Below are positions 14,750 to 21,985 of a DNA stretch of 32,481 bases, piece after piece. This DNA comes from a virus, in the IMG/VR virus record IMGVR_UViG_3300048797_000044, positions 1 to 32,481 of that record; one strand, written 5' to 3'. Made by a program: the position numbers and the translations under genes. How positions within the stretch are numbered: position 1 is the stretch's first letter; the number at the start of each line of letters is the position of its first letter. The notes beneath the pieces are model-generated. The model ran no database searches. It saw only the letters and a list, made by a program, of their open reading frames with translations, and was not told where the DNA came from.

Positions 14750-14808
14750 AGGGGGGTGGACGCATCCGGGTGTTTAAATTAATCATTTGCTTCCCGGTGC
14801 TATTCCCT
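14750..14808 (+). other. GC-rich potential RNA stem in an intergenic gap
   Basis: The 80-base gap 14745-14824 holds a run of six G (14751-14756), then CCGGG at 14766-14770 pairing with CCCGG at 14793-14797 over a 22-base AT-rich loop, and an outer AGGG/CCCT pair. It stands out in an AT-rich genome. There is no T tract, so a standard intrinsic terminator is not proposed. Confidence 0.3.
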
Positions 14809-14824
14809 CATAAAATTAAAACCA

Positions 14825-15034
14825 ATGAACGAACAGGAAACACCATTAAACATAAAAATGATGGTAACAATTGAGAAATCAGAATACGATACACTGGTAG
14901 CGTTTAAAGAAATGGTCATGTCTGGAAAAATAAGAGTAATTTACGGAACTGGGGATAACCCAATTGGATTTATACACCCGGCAAATATTGAGGGAATTTG
15001 TAAAATATTTAAGTTTAAGTACCCGAACGAATAA
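14825..15034 (+). CDS. Small unknown protein (69 aa)
   Basis: A 69-residue protein with a beta/helix pattern (IKMMVTIEKSEYDTLVAFKE, then GKIRVIYGTGDNP). Its stop overlaps the gpG-like gene start (TAATG at 15032), so the two are translationally coupled. No family recognised. Confidence 0.55.
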   Translation: MNEQETPLNIKMMVTIEKSEYDTLVAFKEMVMSGKIRVIYGTGDNPIGFIHPANIEGICKIFKFKYPNE

Positions 15035-15618
15035 TGGCAGACACAAAGTTTAAATTTGAGCAGGTTAAAAAACAACTCGTAGCAATGCAACGAGAAACAC
15101 TTGTTTTATTGTCAAATTTAACTCAGAATTACTTTGTAAAGTCATTCAAAAACCAAGGCTTTAACGGCGAACCGTGGAAAGAAGTCCAGAGACGAACTCC
15201 AGACACGAAAGCATACAAATACCCAAAGAAAAAAGGATTACAGCGTAGAACGTCCCCTATCCTTATTGGCGCAGGTTTTAAGAAGCGGGGCGGAACATTA
15301 AGACTGGCAGTTTCAAACATGGCACGAACAGCGCAAATAGGTAACGGAACGGTGCGAATGATTGTTGATTTACCGTATGCAGCAATTCAAAACGATGGAG
15401 GTGTAATAAGTGCAAAAGCAAGAACTGGAATAATAAATCTAAGCAATAAAAAAAGAGGTTTTGTTTCAGCTAAAAAAGCCACACATCAACAAAAGGTTAA
15501 TATCGGAGCGCACACAATAAATATTAAGAAACGTACTTTCGTAGGCCAGACGCAAGAGTTAACCAACATGCAAGTTAAAAAGATTGAGCAAATTGTTACT
15601 AAAATATTTAAGGTATGA
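15034..15618 (+). CDS. Virion morphogenesis / tail completion protein (Mu gpG, P2 gpS type)
   Basis: A 194-residue, basic protein with the phage_tail_S pattern: an N-terminal helix with FVKSFKNQGFNGEPWKEVQR (about residues 35-54), a middle TSPILIGAGF-KKRGGTLRLAV strand pair, then DLPYAAIQNDGG, and a C-terminal KRTFVGQTQELTNM motif. Mu gpG and P2 gpS proteins act at the head-tail joint during tail completion. The high Lys/Arg content and the ATGA overlap with the next small gene fit the connector block. Confidence 0.82.
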   Translation: MADTKFKFEQVKKQLVAMQRETLVLLSNLTQNYFVKSFKNQGFNGEPWKEVQRRTPDTKAYKYPKKKGLQRRTSPILIGAGFKKRGGTLRLAVSNMARTAQIGNGTVRMIVDLPYAAIQNDGGVISAKARTGIINLSNKKRGFVSAKKATHQQKVNIGAHTINIKKRTFVGQTQELTNMQVKKIEQIVTKIFKV

Positions 15619-15782
15619 TAATATCCACGAAAATAAAAAATGATTACATAGTGTCGCCGTCTTATTTTTCAATACGTCGAATTGAATATTGTATATCTAA
15701 ACGAAGAAAAACAGGAGCTGTCGGTATAATTGTTTTTGGATATTCAATTGCTTTTCGGTTATTTAACAAGCAAATATTATGA
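15615..15782 (+). CDS. Small basic protein between gpG and tail-terminator genes
   Basis: A 55-residue frame (MIISTKIKNDYIVSPSYFSI and on) with a basic central part (CISKRRKTG) and a hydrophobic strand (AVGIIVFGYSIAF). Both ends form ATGA overlaps with neighbouring genes (15615 and 15779), which is the main reason to accept it. No family recognised; a short membrane-associated or linker protein is possible. Confidence 0.5.
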   Translation: MIISTKIKNDYIVSPSYFSIRRIEYCISKRRKTGAVGIIVFGYSIAFRLFNKQIL

Positions 15783-16381
15783 GCGGAATACGTCAACCCA
15801 TAACCGATATAATCGCAAAACTTAAATCTATTCAGGTCGTAAATCAGGACAGTCAAACGGCTAATCTTTATTCTGCACTTTGGAATAACCAACTTGAAAA
15901 CCTTTTACAAGGTGAAGCAATTGTATTCCCCCGTCCTGCTGCATTCGTGGAGGTTGTGCCGTTCAATCTTAATACAATTGGACTAGGTGTAAGGTCGGGC
16001 GATATAACGCTTAGAATACACCTTATACACGATTTTTATAATGAAGATGGAACGTACGATCAGGATTTAGAAATCTTTGATTTAAGGGATATGGTTTTGG
16101 CAAATTACGACAATCCTGTTAATCCTGGTCTTTCTGGATTTTGTCCTACGGGTTGCAGTTCTTTAGCGTGTGGCAATGAAACACCGGATATGAATCATGG
16201 CAATTTAACGCATTACATATTAGATTTTTCGTGTAACTTTGTTGACAGTAAAGCAAGTCCGTATGATGTTAACGCAAACCGAATTATTGATACTGCTAAT
16301 CCTGATATGGATTTGAATACTGTAAGAAACGGAATACCAAATAACCAAAGTACTAATGTTTTCGTAATACCACAAAAATAA
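15779..16381 (+). CDS. Head-tail connector / tail terminator candidate
   Basis: A 200-residue protein with a beta-rich central part (FVEVVPFNLNTIGLGVRSGD, then ITLRIHLIHDFYNEDGT) and a conserved acidic DQDLEIFDLRDMV helix. This layout (helical start, strand with VEV, then IHxxH, then a Leu/Asp helix) resembles tail terminator proteins of the Mu gp37/lambda gpU group. It sits between the gpG-like gene and the baseplate-J gene, where a terminator is expected. Assignment is by order and fold impression rather than a diagnostic motif. Confidence 0.55.
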   Translation: MSGIRQPITDIIAKLKSIQVVNQDSQTANLYSALWNNQLENLLQGEAIVFPRPAAFVEVVPFNLNTIGLGVRSGDITLRIHLIHDFYNEDGTYDQDLEIFDLRDMVLANYDNPVNPGLSGFCPTGCSSLACGNETPDMNHGNLTHYILDFSCNFVDSKASPYDVNANRIIDTANPDMDLNTVRNGIPNNQSTNVFVIPQK

Positions 16382-16569
16382 TGGATGAAAAAGCAACACT
16401 ATTGCAAAATGCAATGATGAAAATAATGGAACCAATAAAAGAGACAAATCCATGGTTGGCGTCAAAAGAATTTGAGCAAAGAATGAAAGATATTGTTTCA
16501 GATAGTTATGATGCAGGAAAAAAAGAAGGGTATGCGATAAGCGTTATTAAGCAATCAAAAGATAATTAA
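16381..16569 (+). CDS. Small charged protein (62 aa)
   Basis: A 62-residue, mostly helical charged protein (MKIMEPIKETNPWLASKEFE, then DIVSDSYDAGKKEGY). It overlaps the previous stop (TAATG at 16379) and ends one base before the next ATG. No family recognised; conserved position within the tail block suggests an accessory role. Confidence 0.5.
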   Translation: MDEKATLLQNAMMKIMEPIKETNPWLASKEFEQRMKDIVSDSYDAGKKEGYAISVIKQSKDN

Positions 16570-16570
16570 T

Positions 16571-17434
16571 ATGAACAGGTCAGTAGATCAATGCAACGTT
16601 CAAATAATAAGCACCCTTGTAAGCAACTTCGCTACAATAGGAATAACGATTGACCCGACACAATGGAGTAAACGAAACTACATGCGACTGTTTTGTTATA
16701 CTTTCGCCGTGTGTACCGCTTATTTAGAGCAACTTTGGGAAAGCCTTAAATCAAGTCTCGAAACATTAGCCGCTCAAAGTGCAGCCGCTTCAAATCTTTG
16801 GATTCAGGCGCAAATGTTTTTATTTCAGTATTCAGATACAGACCCGCAGGTTTTACAACTCGTTAACACGGTCGCAGATTATCCAATAGTTGACCCATCA
16901 TTGAGAATCATTTCAGCGTGTTCTGTTAACTCTACTGCATCAAATGAAGTAACTATCAAAGTAGCTAAAGGAAACCCATTTACAGCACTCTCTACCAATG
17001 AGAAAAACGCCGCACAAGGGTATATTAACCAGATCGGAACAAGTGGAATAAACTACACGGTTCAAAGTCTCAATAGTGATAAATTGTATGTGAATGCAAA
17101 CATTTACTATCAAGGTCAATATTCAGCAGTCATTCAGGCCAATGTTATTGCAGCTTTAAATTCTTTCATGCAAAACCTTTCAATCACTAACTTTAATGGT
17201 ACTTTGAAAATGACCGATTTAGAAAGCGTTATAAGAAACGTTACAGGGGTCAATGATGTGGTTTTACTCAATGTTAGCGCAAGACCTGACGATTCGATTG
17301 GGTGGAGTGCAGGCGTTCAATTAATTTCAGGCAGTAAACTAATGTTAAGGCAATGGCAAACCGTAGCAGGATATTTGGGAGGTGAGGCATATCCGTATGA
17401 TTTTGTAAACTCATTAAATTGTATTCCAGAATAA
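16571..17434 (+). CDS. Baseplate J-like protein (Mu gp47 family)
   Basis: A 287-residue protein. The second half shows the baseplate-J signature: the strand-helix run EKNAAQGYINQIGTSGINYTV, then VNANIYYQGQYSAVIQANVI, and NGTLKMTDLESVIRNVTGVNDVV, a pattern found in Mu gp47 and P2 gpJ. These proteins form wedges around the tail hub. The N-terminal 130 residues are helical (LWESLKSSLETLAAQSAAAS) and less typical, so this may be a shortened or lineage-specific member. It lies ahead of the capsid genes, away from the rest of the baseplate genes at 28-31 kb. Confidence 0.75.
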   Translation: MNRSVDQCNVQIISTLVSNFATIGITIDPTQWSKRNYMRLFCYTFAVCTAYLEQLWESLKSSLETLAAQSAAASNLWIQAQMFLFQYSDTDPQVLQLVNTVADYPIVDPSLRIISACSVNSTASNEVTIKVAKGNPFTALSTNEKNAAQGYINQIGTSGINYTVQSLNSDKLYVNANIYYQGQYSAVIQANVIAALNSFMQNLSITNFNGTLKMTDLESVIRNVTGVNDVVLLNVSARPDDSIGWSAGVQLISGSKLMLRQWQTVAGYLGGEAYPYDFVNSLNCIPE

Positions 17435-17459
17435 TTATAAACTATAAAAACAAAACAAA

Positions 17460-17687
17460 ATGAAAACCAAACAAACAAACGTTAGACAATTAAAAGAAGG
17501 CGACAAATTTATGTTTCCTGTCGAGTTTGAAATAACAGAAATAGGCGACGTACCAGAAAGATCAGAGTTGATGTTTATTAGGGCTCTTTGCACAGCGGAA
17601 GGGGTTGAAATGATGTATTACGCTGAACACGACAAGACGCTATTAAACACAGTAAACATTACGATTGATAAAGTAATAACAGAATAA
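17460..17687 (+). CDS. Small unknown protein (75 aa)
   Basis: A 75-residue acidic protein (VRQLKEGDKFMFPVEFEITE, then AEGVEMMYYAEHDKTLL). It starts after a strongly A-rich leader (CTATAAAAACAAAACAAA), which in Bacteroidota favours initiation without a Shine-Dalgarno site. It resembles small beta-barrel-like phage proteins with a GDKF motif, but no family is certain. Confidence 0.5.
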   Translation: MKTKQTNVRQLKEGDKFMFPVEFEITEIGDVPERSELMFIRALCTAEGVEMMYYAEHDKTLLNTVNITIDKVITE

Positions 17688-17688
17688 A

Positions 17689-17967
17689 ATGGAAACGAAA
17701 AACCAAATAGTAACAAGAGAAATACTTATTGAAAAGGGGTTTAAGTCTACGCCAAACTCGAAAGATTTAACGTATGAACTAAATACGCACTTTGAGATAG
17801 ATTGCGTTGTGATGGGTAATGTATTTAAGGGCGTTGTTGGGTCAAAAGGATATTCCGAAATTAAAGGAAACGACAAACAGGGAATTTGTATTTATTTCGA
17901 AAACTACACGGTAGAAATGCTGGATGCTTTAATTTTTGGGCTAACAACGAAACATATATCAACATGA
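17689..17967 (+). CDS. Small unknown protein (92 aa)
   Basis: A 92-residue protein following the previous one by a single base. It has mixed alpha/beta content (TREILIEKGFKSTPNSKDLT, then YFENYTVEMLDALIFGL). Its stop overlaps the next ATG (ATGA at 17964). No family recognised. Confidence 0.5.
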   Translation: METKNQIVTREILIEKGFKSTPNSKDLTYELNTHFEIDCVVMGNVFKGVVGSKGYSEIKGNDKQGICIYFENYTVEMLDALIFGLTTKHIST

Positions 17968-18122
17968 AAATAACAGGTAAAAACTGGAAAGATGCGAAGG
18001 TGTTTATTGGCGGTGTGGAAATAAAAGGAATTATATGGGTGGAATTTAAGCCTAAAATAATTCTACCCTACGATTTGTATATGAAATGCATTAATTATAA
18101 TGAAAGCTATGAACGGAATTAA
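17964..18122 (+). CDS. Small unknown protein (52 aa)
   Basis: A 52-residue frame (MKITGKNWKDAKVFIGGVEI and on), starting in an ATGA overlap. The frame is also open upstream, but that part lies within the neighbour. The sequence VFIGGVEIKGIIWVEFKPK suggests a small beta-sheet protein similar to structural phage proteins such as tail tube accessories. No reliable family. Confidence 0.45.
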   Translation: MKITGKNWKDAKVFIGGVEIKGIIWVEFKPKIILPYDLYMKCINYNESYERN

Positions 18123-18171
18123 AACAGGTTACACTTTTGCGGATTCACTTAATTTTATTGCAGAATAAAAA

Positions 18172-18309
18172 ATGACAGCACTATTCAGTAAGCCTGACAG
18201 GCAAGCTACCATATCCAGTTTATCTATTAAACAATATAGAGAGCTGAAAGAGTTTATCTACAAAATGGCAGAGAAACAGAAAGAGGATGAATTAAAACAA
18301 AAGAAATGA
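18172..18309 (+). CDS. Small helical protein (45 aa)
   Basis: A 45-residue protein (MTALFSKPDRQATISSLSIK, then a long charged helix ending ELKQKK). Its stop overlaps the baseplate gene start (ATGA at 18306). A-rich bases precede the ATG. No family recognised. Confidence 0.45.
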   Translation: MTALFSKPDRQATISSLSIKQYRELKEFIYKMAEKQKEDELKQKK

Positions 18310-18968
18310 GCAAATACGATTTCAATATAAACAACGCCGCTACTGAGCTTTTGCCACCGGATAAAAGGTATCCAAATAACATAACGTTTTTAAAGTCTCT
18401 TTTGTCATCTTTACAGTGGTTAAGAGATCTGTTTTTTGGTTCATATTGGGACGGCTCAACAGTTGCTCAATATTCACCCGGTAATTACAAGTATTTAGAT
18501 CAAGTCCGTTATCAAAAGAAAATCTATTCAAGTTTAATCAATGATAATACCGATTTACCCACTACTTCAAACTGGCTTTTAATTCAGGATAATTTCATTG
18601 GATTAAACGAAAGGTCTAAATACAACGGTCAAAGAATCGTACTTGAATACGCTTTGAATAAAGAATACGATTCTACTTTTAGGCAACCGCAAACACCGTC
18701 TGGAATAGGTGACACAAGAAGCGATATTTATATTACTAATCTAAGTTCATCGGTTGTTGGTTTTCTTGTAGGTGAAACAACAGGAAGCGCAGTAGGTCAA
18801 ACAACTTCAGATGATAAGGTAGGTAATAATAACACGTTTATTTATCTGAATAACTTTCAAATTAATATCCCTATTGCTATATTTGCAACAACAAATGAAC
18901 CGGGAATACGGAACTTTGTAAATCAATACATCCCGAGCGGAATAAATTACACGATTGTAACATATTAA
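18306..18968 (+). CDS. Tail/baseplate protein with a sugar-binding-like unit
   Basis: A 220-residue protein. Residues 1-40 form a helical start (LLPPDKRYPNNITFLKSLLS) that resembles a tail protein I/gp48-like opening. Residues about 45-95 hold one WxxxxxxxYxxxxYxYLxxVxYxxxIYxS unit ending in TTSNWLLI, much like the units in the gp36-like protein. The C-terminal half is rich in Asn, Ser and Thr and ends with YIPSGINYTIVTY, similar to the GINYTV in the baseplate-J gene. Likely a baseplate or tail-fibre attachment protein. Confidence 0.55.
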   Translation: MSKYDFNINNAATELLPPDKRYPNNITFLKSLLSSLQWLRDLFFGSYWDGSTVAQYSPGNYKYLDQVRYQKKIYSSLINDNTDLPTTSNWLLIQDNFIGLNERSKYNGQRIVLEYALNKEYDSTFRQPQTPSGIGDTRSDIYITNLSSSVVGFLVGETTGSAVGQTTSDDKVGNNNTFIYLNNFQINIPIAIFATTNEPGIRNFVNQYIPSGINYTIVTY

Positions 18969-18971
18969 ACT

Positions 18972-19130
18972 ATGGACTCAAAACAGCAAGCGGAAGAAAT
19001 ATATAATGTTTGCGTAAATAATCCAACAGGATTTGGTACCGCAAAAGAAAGAGCAATAGCAAAAGTCGATAATCATATTAAATATTGGAAAGAGGTTAAA
19101 AAAGAAATTAAAACAATTAAAACCAAATGA
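18972..19130 (+). CDS. Small helical protein (52 aa)
   Basis: A 52-residue lysine-rich helical protein (MDSKQQAEEIYNVCVNNPTG, then ERAIAKVDNHIKYWKEVKKE). It overlaps the tail-fibre candidate start (ATGA at 19127). It may be a small chaperone or fibre-associated peptide, but no family is recognised. Confidence 0.45.
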   Translation: MDSKQQAEEIYNVCVNNPTGFGTAKERAIAKVDNHIKYWKEVKKEIKTIKTK

Positions 19131-19960
19131 AAAAATTAGACGTCAGTTCAATAACAGATTCAGCACGTTTCCCAATTAAGAGCGGTACACTTGCTTTTTT
19201 ACAACAAGCATACGGCGAAGCACTCGAAGGAATTATAATTAGCTTAATCGGACCAACTTACAACACAACAACGATGTATGTATTAAGCGGGTGTGTTAAT
19301 ACCGGTTCAGGCTCGAATTATACTATTTCAGGCGGTTATGTTTTCTTTAATGGTGAAATTTACAGCGTACCTAGTGCCGGCTTTTCAACTACCGGAACCG
19401 ATGTTCCTGTATTTGTGCTTTACGTTGGTCAATTCACTGTTAATGCCGACCCTGTAACGTTTACAGACAGCTCAGTTAAGAATGTTCATAATATCAGACA
19501 GGTATTCGTTCAGTCCGGGGCTTCGGGTTCAGGATTAGCTGATTACTCCGCCGGCGTATTTATGGAGTTTATTAGTGGTGCCGATGTTTTGAAAAGAAAC
19601 AACACGGCCGCTTATTCACCAACAACAGCATATAACCCGGCTACAAAGAAGTATGTTGACGATCACATTGTAAGCAATCTGTTATGGCTTGGAACCGTTT
19701 CCGCCGATGGAACAACAGTAAATAAGCAGTCAGGAACATTGACGGGAATAACAGCCACGAAGACGGCAACCGGAACATATACTTTGACCCATAATATCGG
19801 AAATCAGAATTATTATATTTCGGCAAACGGTTTTGATAGCTCACAACCGGCATGTAGTTTAAGAAGTTATACACCAGGTAACGACACACTTGTATATCAT
19901 TGCTCGGACGATGGAAGTTTAAATGATTGTGCGGTTCAAATTGCTATTTACAGTATATAA
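19127..19960 (+). CDS. Tail fibre / receptor-binding candidate
   Basis: A 277-residue Gly/Ser/Thr-rich protein with no signal peptide. The N-terminal FLQQAYGEALEGIIISLIG segment could anchor it to the baseplate. A sheet-rich middle (SGSNYTISGGYVFFNGEIYS) is followed by YNPATKKYVDDHIVSN, the AxTKKYVD motif common in phage tail fibres. The C-terminal TGTYTLTHNIGNQNYYISAN suggests a beta fold such as a knob. It is probably a short fibre that contacts the host surface. It is located after the baseplate genes and before the terminator. Confidence 0.7.
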   Translation: MKKLDVSSITDSARFPIKSGTLAFLQQAYGEALEGIIISLIGPTYNTTTMYVLSGCVNTGSGSNYTISGGYVFFNGEIYSVPSAGFSTTGTDVPVFVLYVGQFTVNADPVTFTDSSVKNVHNIRQVFVQSGASGSGLADYSAGVFMEFISGADVLKRNNTAAYSPTTAYNPATKKYVDDHIVSNLLWLGTVSADGTTVNKQSGTLTGITATKTATGTYTLTHNIGNQNYYISANGFDSSQPACSLRSYTPGNDTLVYHCSDDGSLNDCAVQIAIYSI

Positions 19961-20266
19961 ATGAAAACAATAAACCCTAAAGATTTTCCGGTTATTGATC
20001 TGGAAAATTACAGAAGTCAAAAGTCAATTGCTATTGACATGGTTGCAAACTGTATCATACACGAACGTAGAGCGCAAAGACCGATCAAATCAATTATCCT
20101 AAGTCATAACTATTATCAAATGCTTAAAAAGTGGGTTGCTGATAACTACGGAGAGGAAATTGCAGAAGGCGAATACTATATCGACACTGTAATGATACGA
20201 CAAGAAAAGATTTATACCGGAAAGACACTTTTAATTGAATATTTCAAAAAAGAGGAGTTGAACTAA
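19961..20266 (+). CDS. Small unknown protein after the tail fibre
   Basis: A 101-residue alpha/beta protein (KDFPVIDLENYRSQKSIAID, then RAQRPIKSIILSHNYYQMLK), starting directly after the tail-fibre stop. It could be a fibre assembly chaperone by position, as these often follow the fibre gene, but no motif supports that firmly. Confidence 0.45.
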   Translation: MKTINPKDFPVIDLENYRSQKSIAIDMVANCIIHERRAQRPIKSIILSHNYYQMLKKWVADNYGEEIAEGEYYIDTVMIRQEKIYTGKTLLIEYFKKEELN

Positions 20267-20412
20267 TGAAAAGGACAATTAACATCAAAATCGACAAGTT
20301 GTTTGGCGGCGAAATATCCATTAATCCAAAACAAACCAAAAAAGAAATGGAAAGGCTTTCAAATAAGTTGGCAAAGAAAATGATTAAAATTATGTCTAAA
20401 GCAATAAGCTAA
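20266..20412 (+). CDS. Very small basic protein (48 aa)
   Basis: A 48-residue lysine-rich frame (MKRTINIKIDKLFGGEISIN and on) whose ATG overlaps the previous stop (TAATG) and which ends 2 bases before the next gene. The helix ERLSNKLAKKMIKIMSK could bind nucleic acid. No family recognised. Confidence 0.4.
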   Translation: MKRTINIKIDKLFGGEISINPKQTKKEMERLSNKLAKKMIKIMSKAIS

Positions 20413-20414
20413 TT

Positions 20415-20600
20415 ATGGCAGAACGCAAATATGTAAGAGTACAGGCATCTTTGCCACCACTCTATAAACGATTAACCGAAGCACAGGCAAAGTATACAGG
20501 GCAAAGCGAAAGCAGCATTGTAAGCGATGCAGTCAAAGAAAAGTTTGATCGTATGCCTATTCAGGAAAGAGAATATATTTTAAAGTTTACAGATAAATAG
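20415..20600 (+). CDS. Ribbon-helix-helix DNA-binding protein candidate
   Basis: A 61-residue protein with the shape of an Arc/CopG-type dimeric regulator: a short strand KYVRVQASLPP, then helix YKRLTEAQAKYTGQS, a turn, and a second helix SIVSDAVKEKFDRMP. It is the last gene before the intrinsic terminator at 20623, so it may be a late regulator or a small head-associated protein. Its target site is not identified. Confidence 0.6.
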   Translation: MAERKYVRVQASLPPLYKRLTEAQAKYTGQSESSIVSDAVKEKFDRMPIQEREYILKFTDK

Positions 20601-20622
20601 AAGTTGGTTTGGTTTCAGTTAG

Positions 20623-20654
20623 AAAGGTCGGGGTTATTGGTTTACCCGGCCTTT
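20623..20654 (+). terminator. Intrinsic terminator between tail-fibre and protease-capsid genes
   Basis: A 10-base stem of AAAGGTCGGG (20623-20632) and CCCGGCCTTT (20645-20654) with one G-T wobble, a 12-base loop, and a following TTATTATTT. The rest of the 133-base gap 20601-20733 is AT-rich with no clear promoter box. It separates the transcript of the connector and baseplate genes from the prohead block. Confidence 0.75.
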
Positions 20655-20733
20655 TATTATTTAGATCAAATAAATTATACTCACATTAGACACATTATAG
20701 TAATAGATTGCATTCATGTAATAATTTTATTGC

Positions 20734-21966
20734 ATGAACTATTGTATCGACCCGAACGCACAGGAACCTATCTTTTTAATCAATAAACATATTGGTTTTG
20801 ATGCTGATTCTATTGATGAACATGGAAACGTTATCAAAGGCGAGGGCATGGGGATTGATGGTTCTTTATTCTTACAGGAGCTTCTTTATGTTGACGGTCT
20901 GGATAAAAAACGTATTCAGGTCTGGATTAATTCACCCGGCGGAATAGTTACCGATGGGTACAATATCTATGCAGGGATATTAAAAAGTAAAACACCTGTT
21001 GATACATTTTGTATTGGGGCCGCCGCATCTATTGCAGGCGTAATTTTCCAAGCAGGCAGAAAAAGGATAATGACCGACTTTGCATGGCTAATGTATCATA
21101 ATCCTTATTATTCAGGGGACGACAAGAAAACCGACCCAATGCTTACGGTAATGCAAAACGGTATCGCTACAATGATTTCGGCACGTTCAGGAATGAATGA
21201 AAAAGAAGTCTTTGACATGATGAACCGTACAAGTTTTATTTCAGCAAGTGAAGCCCTCGAAATGAAACTATGTGATCAGATTGACGATTCAGGAACCGAA
21301 AACACAAAATATTTAAAGAAAATACTCGAACCTAAAAACTTTGTACTTGAATGCAATAAGGTTTTAAATTCAATTTTAAACAATCAAAACGAAAATAAAA
21401 TGGACGTTAACTTGACAAAGGTCACAATGCGTTTAGGTCTTAACGATTCAGCCCCGGCTGATGACATCGTCAAGGCTATCAACGCCATTGAAGACAGATC
21501 AAAAACCGAAGTAAGCGAGTTAAAGGCTTCACTTCAAACCATTCAGAATAAAGCCAAAGCTGATTCTGATGAAATGGACAAACTGAAAGCCAAAGCTGAA
21601 AAAGCCAAAGCTGACTACGAAAATGCAGTAAAAGAGTTAGAAGACTGCAAGAACAAACTTACAGCAATGGAGACTGACAAGAAAGCCGTTGAAGACAAAG
21701 CAGAAGCTGAAAAAGTCAAGAACATGATCGAAGGCTACGCAAAAGCAGGTCGTATTAAAAACGAAGCTACTGTTATCTTGAAATGGACTGAAACGGCTAA
21801 GAAATTAGGCTTTGAAGAAACCAAGTCAATGATCGAAGATTTGCCACTGAATAAAATCAGTCCGGTAAATTCACAAATCGAACTCCGTAAACTTGAAGAA
21901 GGCGCAATTCCAACAACCGCCGCAGGTTTAGCCGCAAAGAACAGACTTAAAAATCAGGGTAAATAA
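20734..21966 (+). CDS. Prohead protease (ClpP fold) fused to scaffold domain
   Basis: A 410-residue protein. Residues 1-200 carry the ClpP/S14 serine-protease fold: VWINSPGG turn at 67-74, catalytic Ser99 in GAAASIAG, His122 in WLMYHNP, and Asp181 in LCDQID as the likely acid. Residues about 225-410 form a Lys/Glu/Ala-rich scaffold, coiled coil between about 250 and 335. The protease should cleave scaffold and capsid precursor during prohead maturation. The NKMDVNLTKV junction at Met223, preceded by an A-rich leader, suggests scaffold alone is also made from an internal start. The C-terminus EGAIPTTAAGLAAKNRLKNQ resembles capsid-binding tails of other scaffolds. Confidence 0.9.
   Translation: MNYCIDPNAQEPIFLINKHIGFDADSIDEHGNVIKGEGMGIDGSLFLQELLYVDGLDKKRIQVWINSPGGIVTDGYNIYAGILKSKTPVDTFCIGAAASIAGVIFQAGRKRIMTDFAWLMYHNPYYSGDDKKTDPMLTVMQNGIATMISARSGMNEKEVFDMMNRTSFISASEALEMKLCDQIDDSGTENTKYLKKILEPKNFVLECNKVLNSILNNQNENKMDVNLTKVTMRLGLNDSAPADDIVKAINAIEDRSKTEVSELKASLQTIQNKAKADSDEMDKLKAKAEKAKADYENAVKELEDCKNKLTAMETDKKAVEDKAEAEKVKNMIEGYAKAGRIKNEATVILKWTETAKKLGFEETKSMIEDLPLNKISPVNSQIELRKLEEGAIPTTAAGLAAKNRLKNQGK
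21400..21966 (+). CDS. Nested scaffold protein from internal start (predicted)
   Basis: Same frame as the protease-scaffold gene, from the ATG at 21400 (Met223). The leader AACAATCAAAACGAAAATAAA closely resembles the leaders before neighbouring ATGs (for example CTCAAAACAAA before the capsid gene). It lies exactly at the protease-scaffold junction, as in lambda C/Nu3. Product 188 residues, mostly coiled coil. The existence of this shorter product is inference. Confidence 0.45.
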   Translation: MDVNLTKVTMRLGLNDSAPADDIVKAINAIEDRSKTEVSELKASLQTIQNKAKADSDEMDKLKAKAEKAKADYENAVKELEDCKNKLTAMETDKKAVEDKAEAEKVKNMIEGYAKAGRIKNEATVILKWTETAKKLGFEETKSMIEDLPLNKISPVNSQIELRKLEEGAIPTTAAGLAAKNRLKNQGK

Positions 21967-21985
21967 CCCATAAACTCAAAACAAA

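Noticed and set aside
18109-18168. 19-codon frame MNGIKTGYTFADSLNFIAE
   Set aside because: It fills the gap between two genes and its ATG overlaps the previous gene, but it is too short to accept without homologues or peptides.
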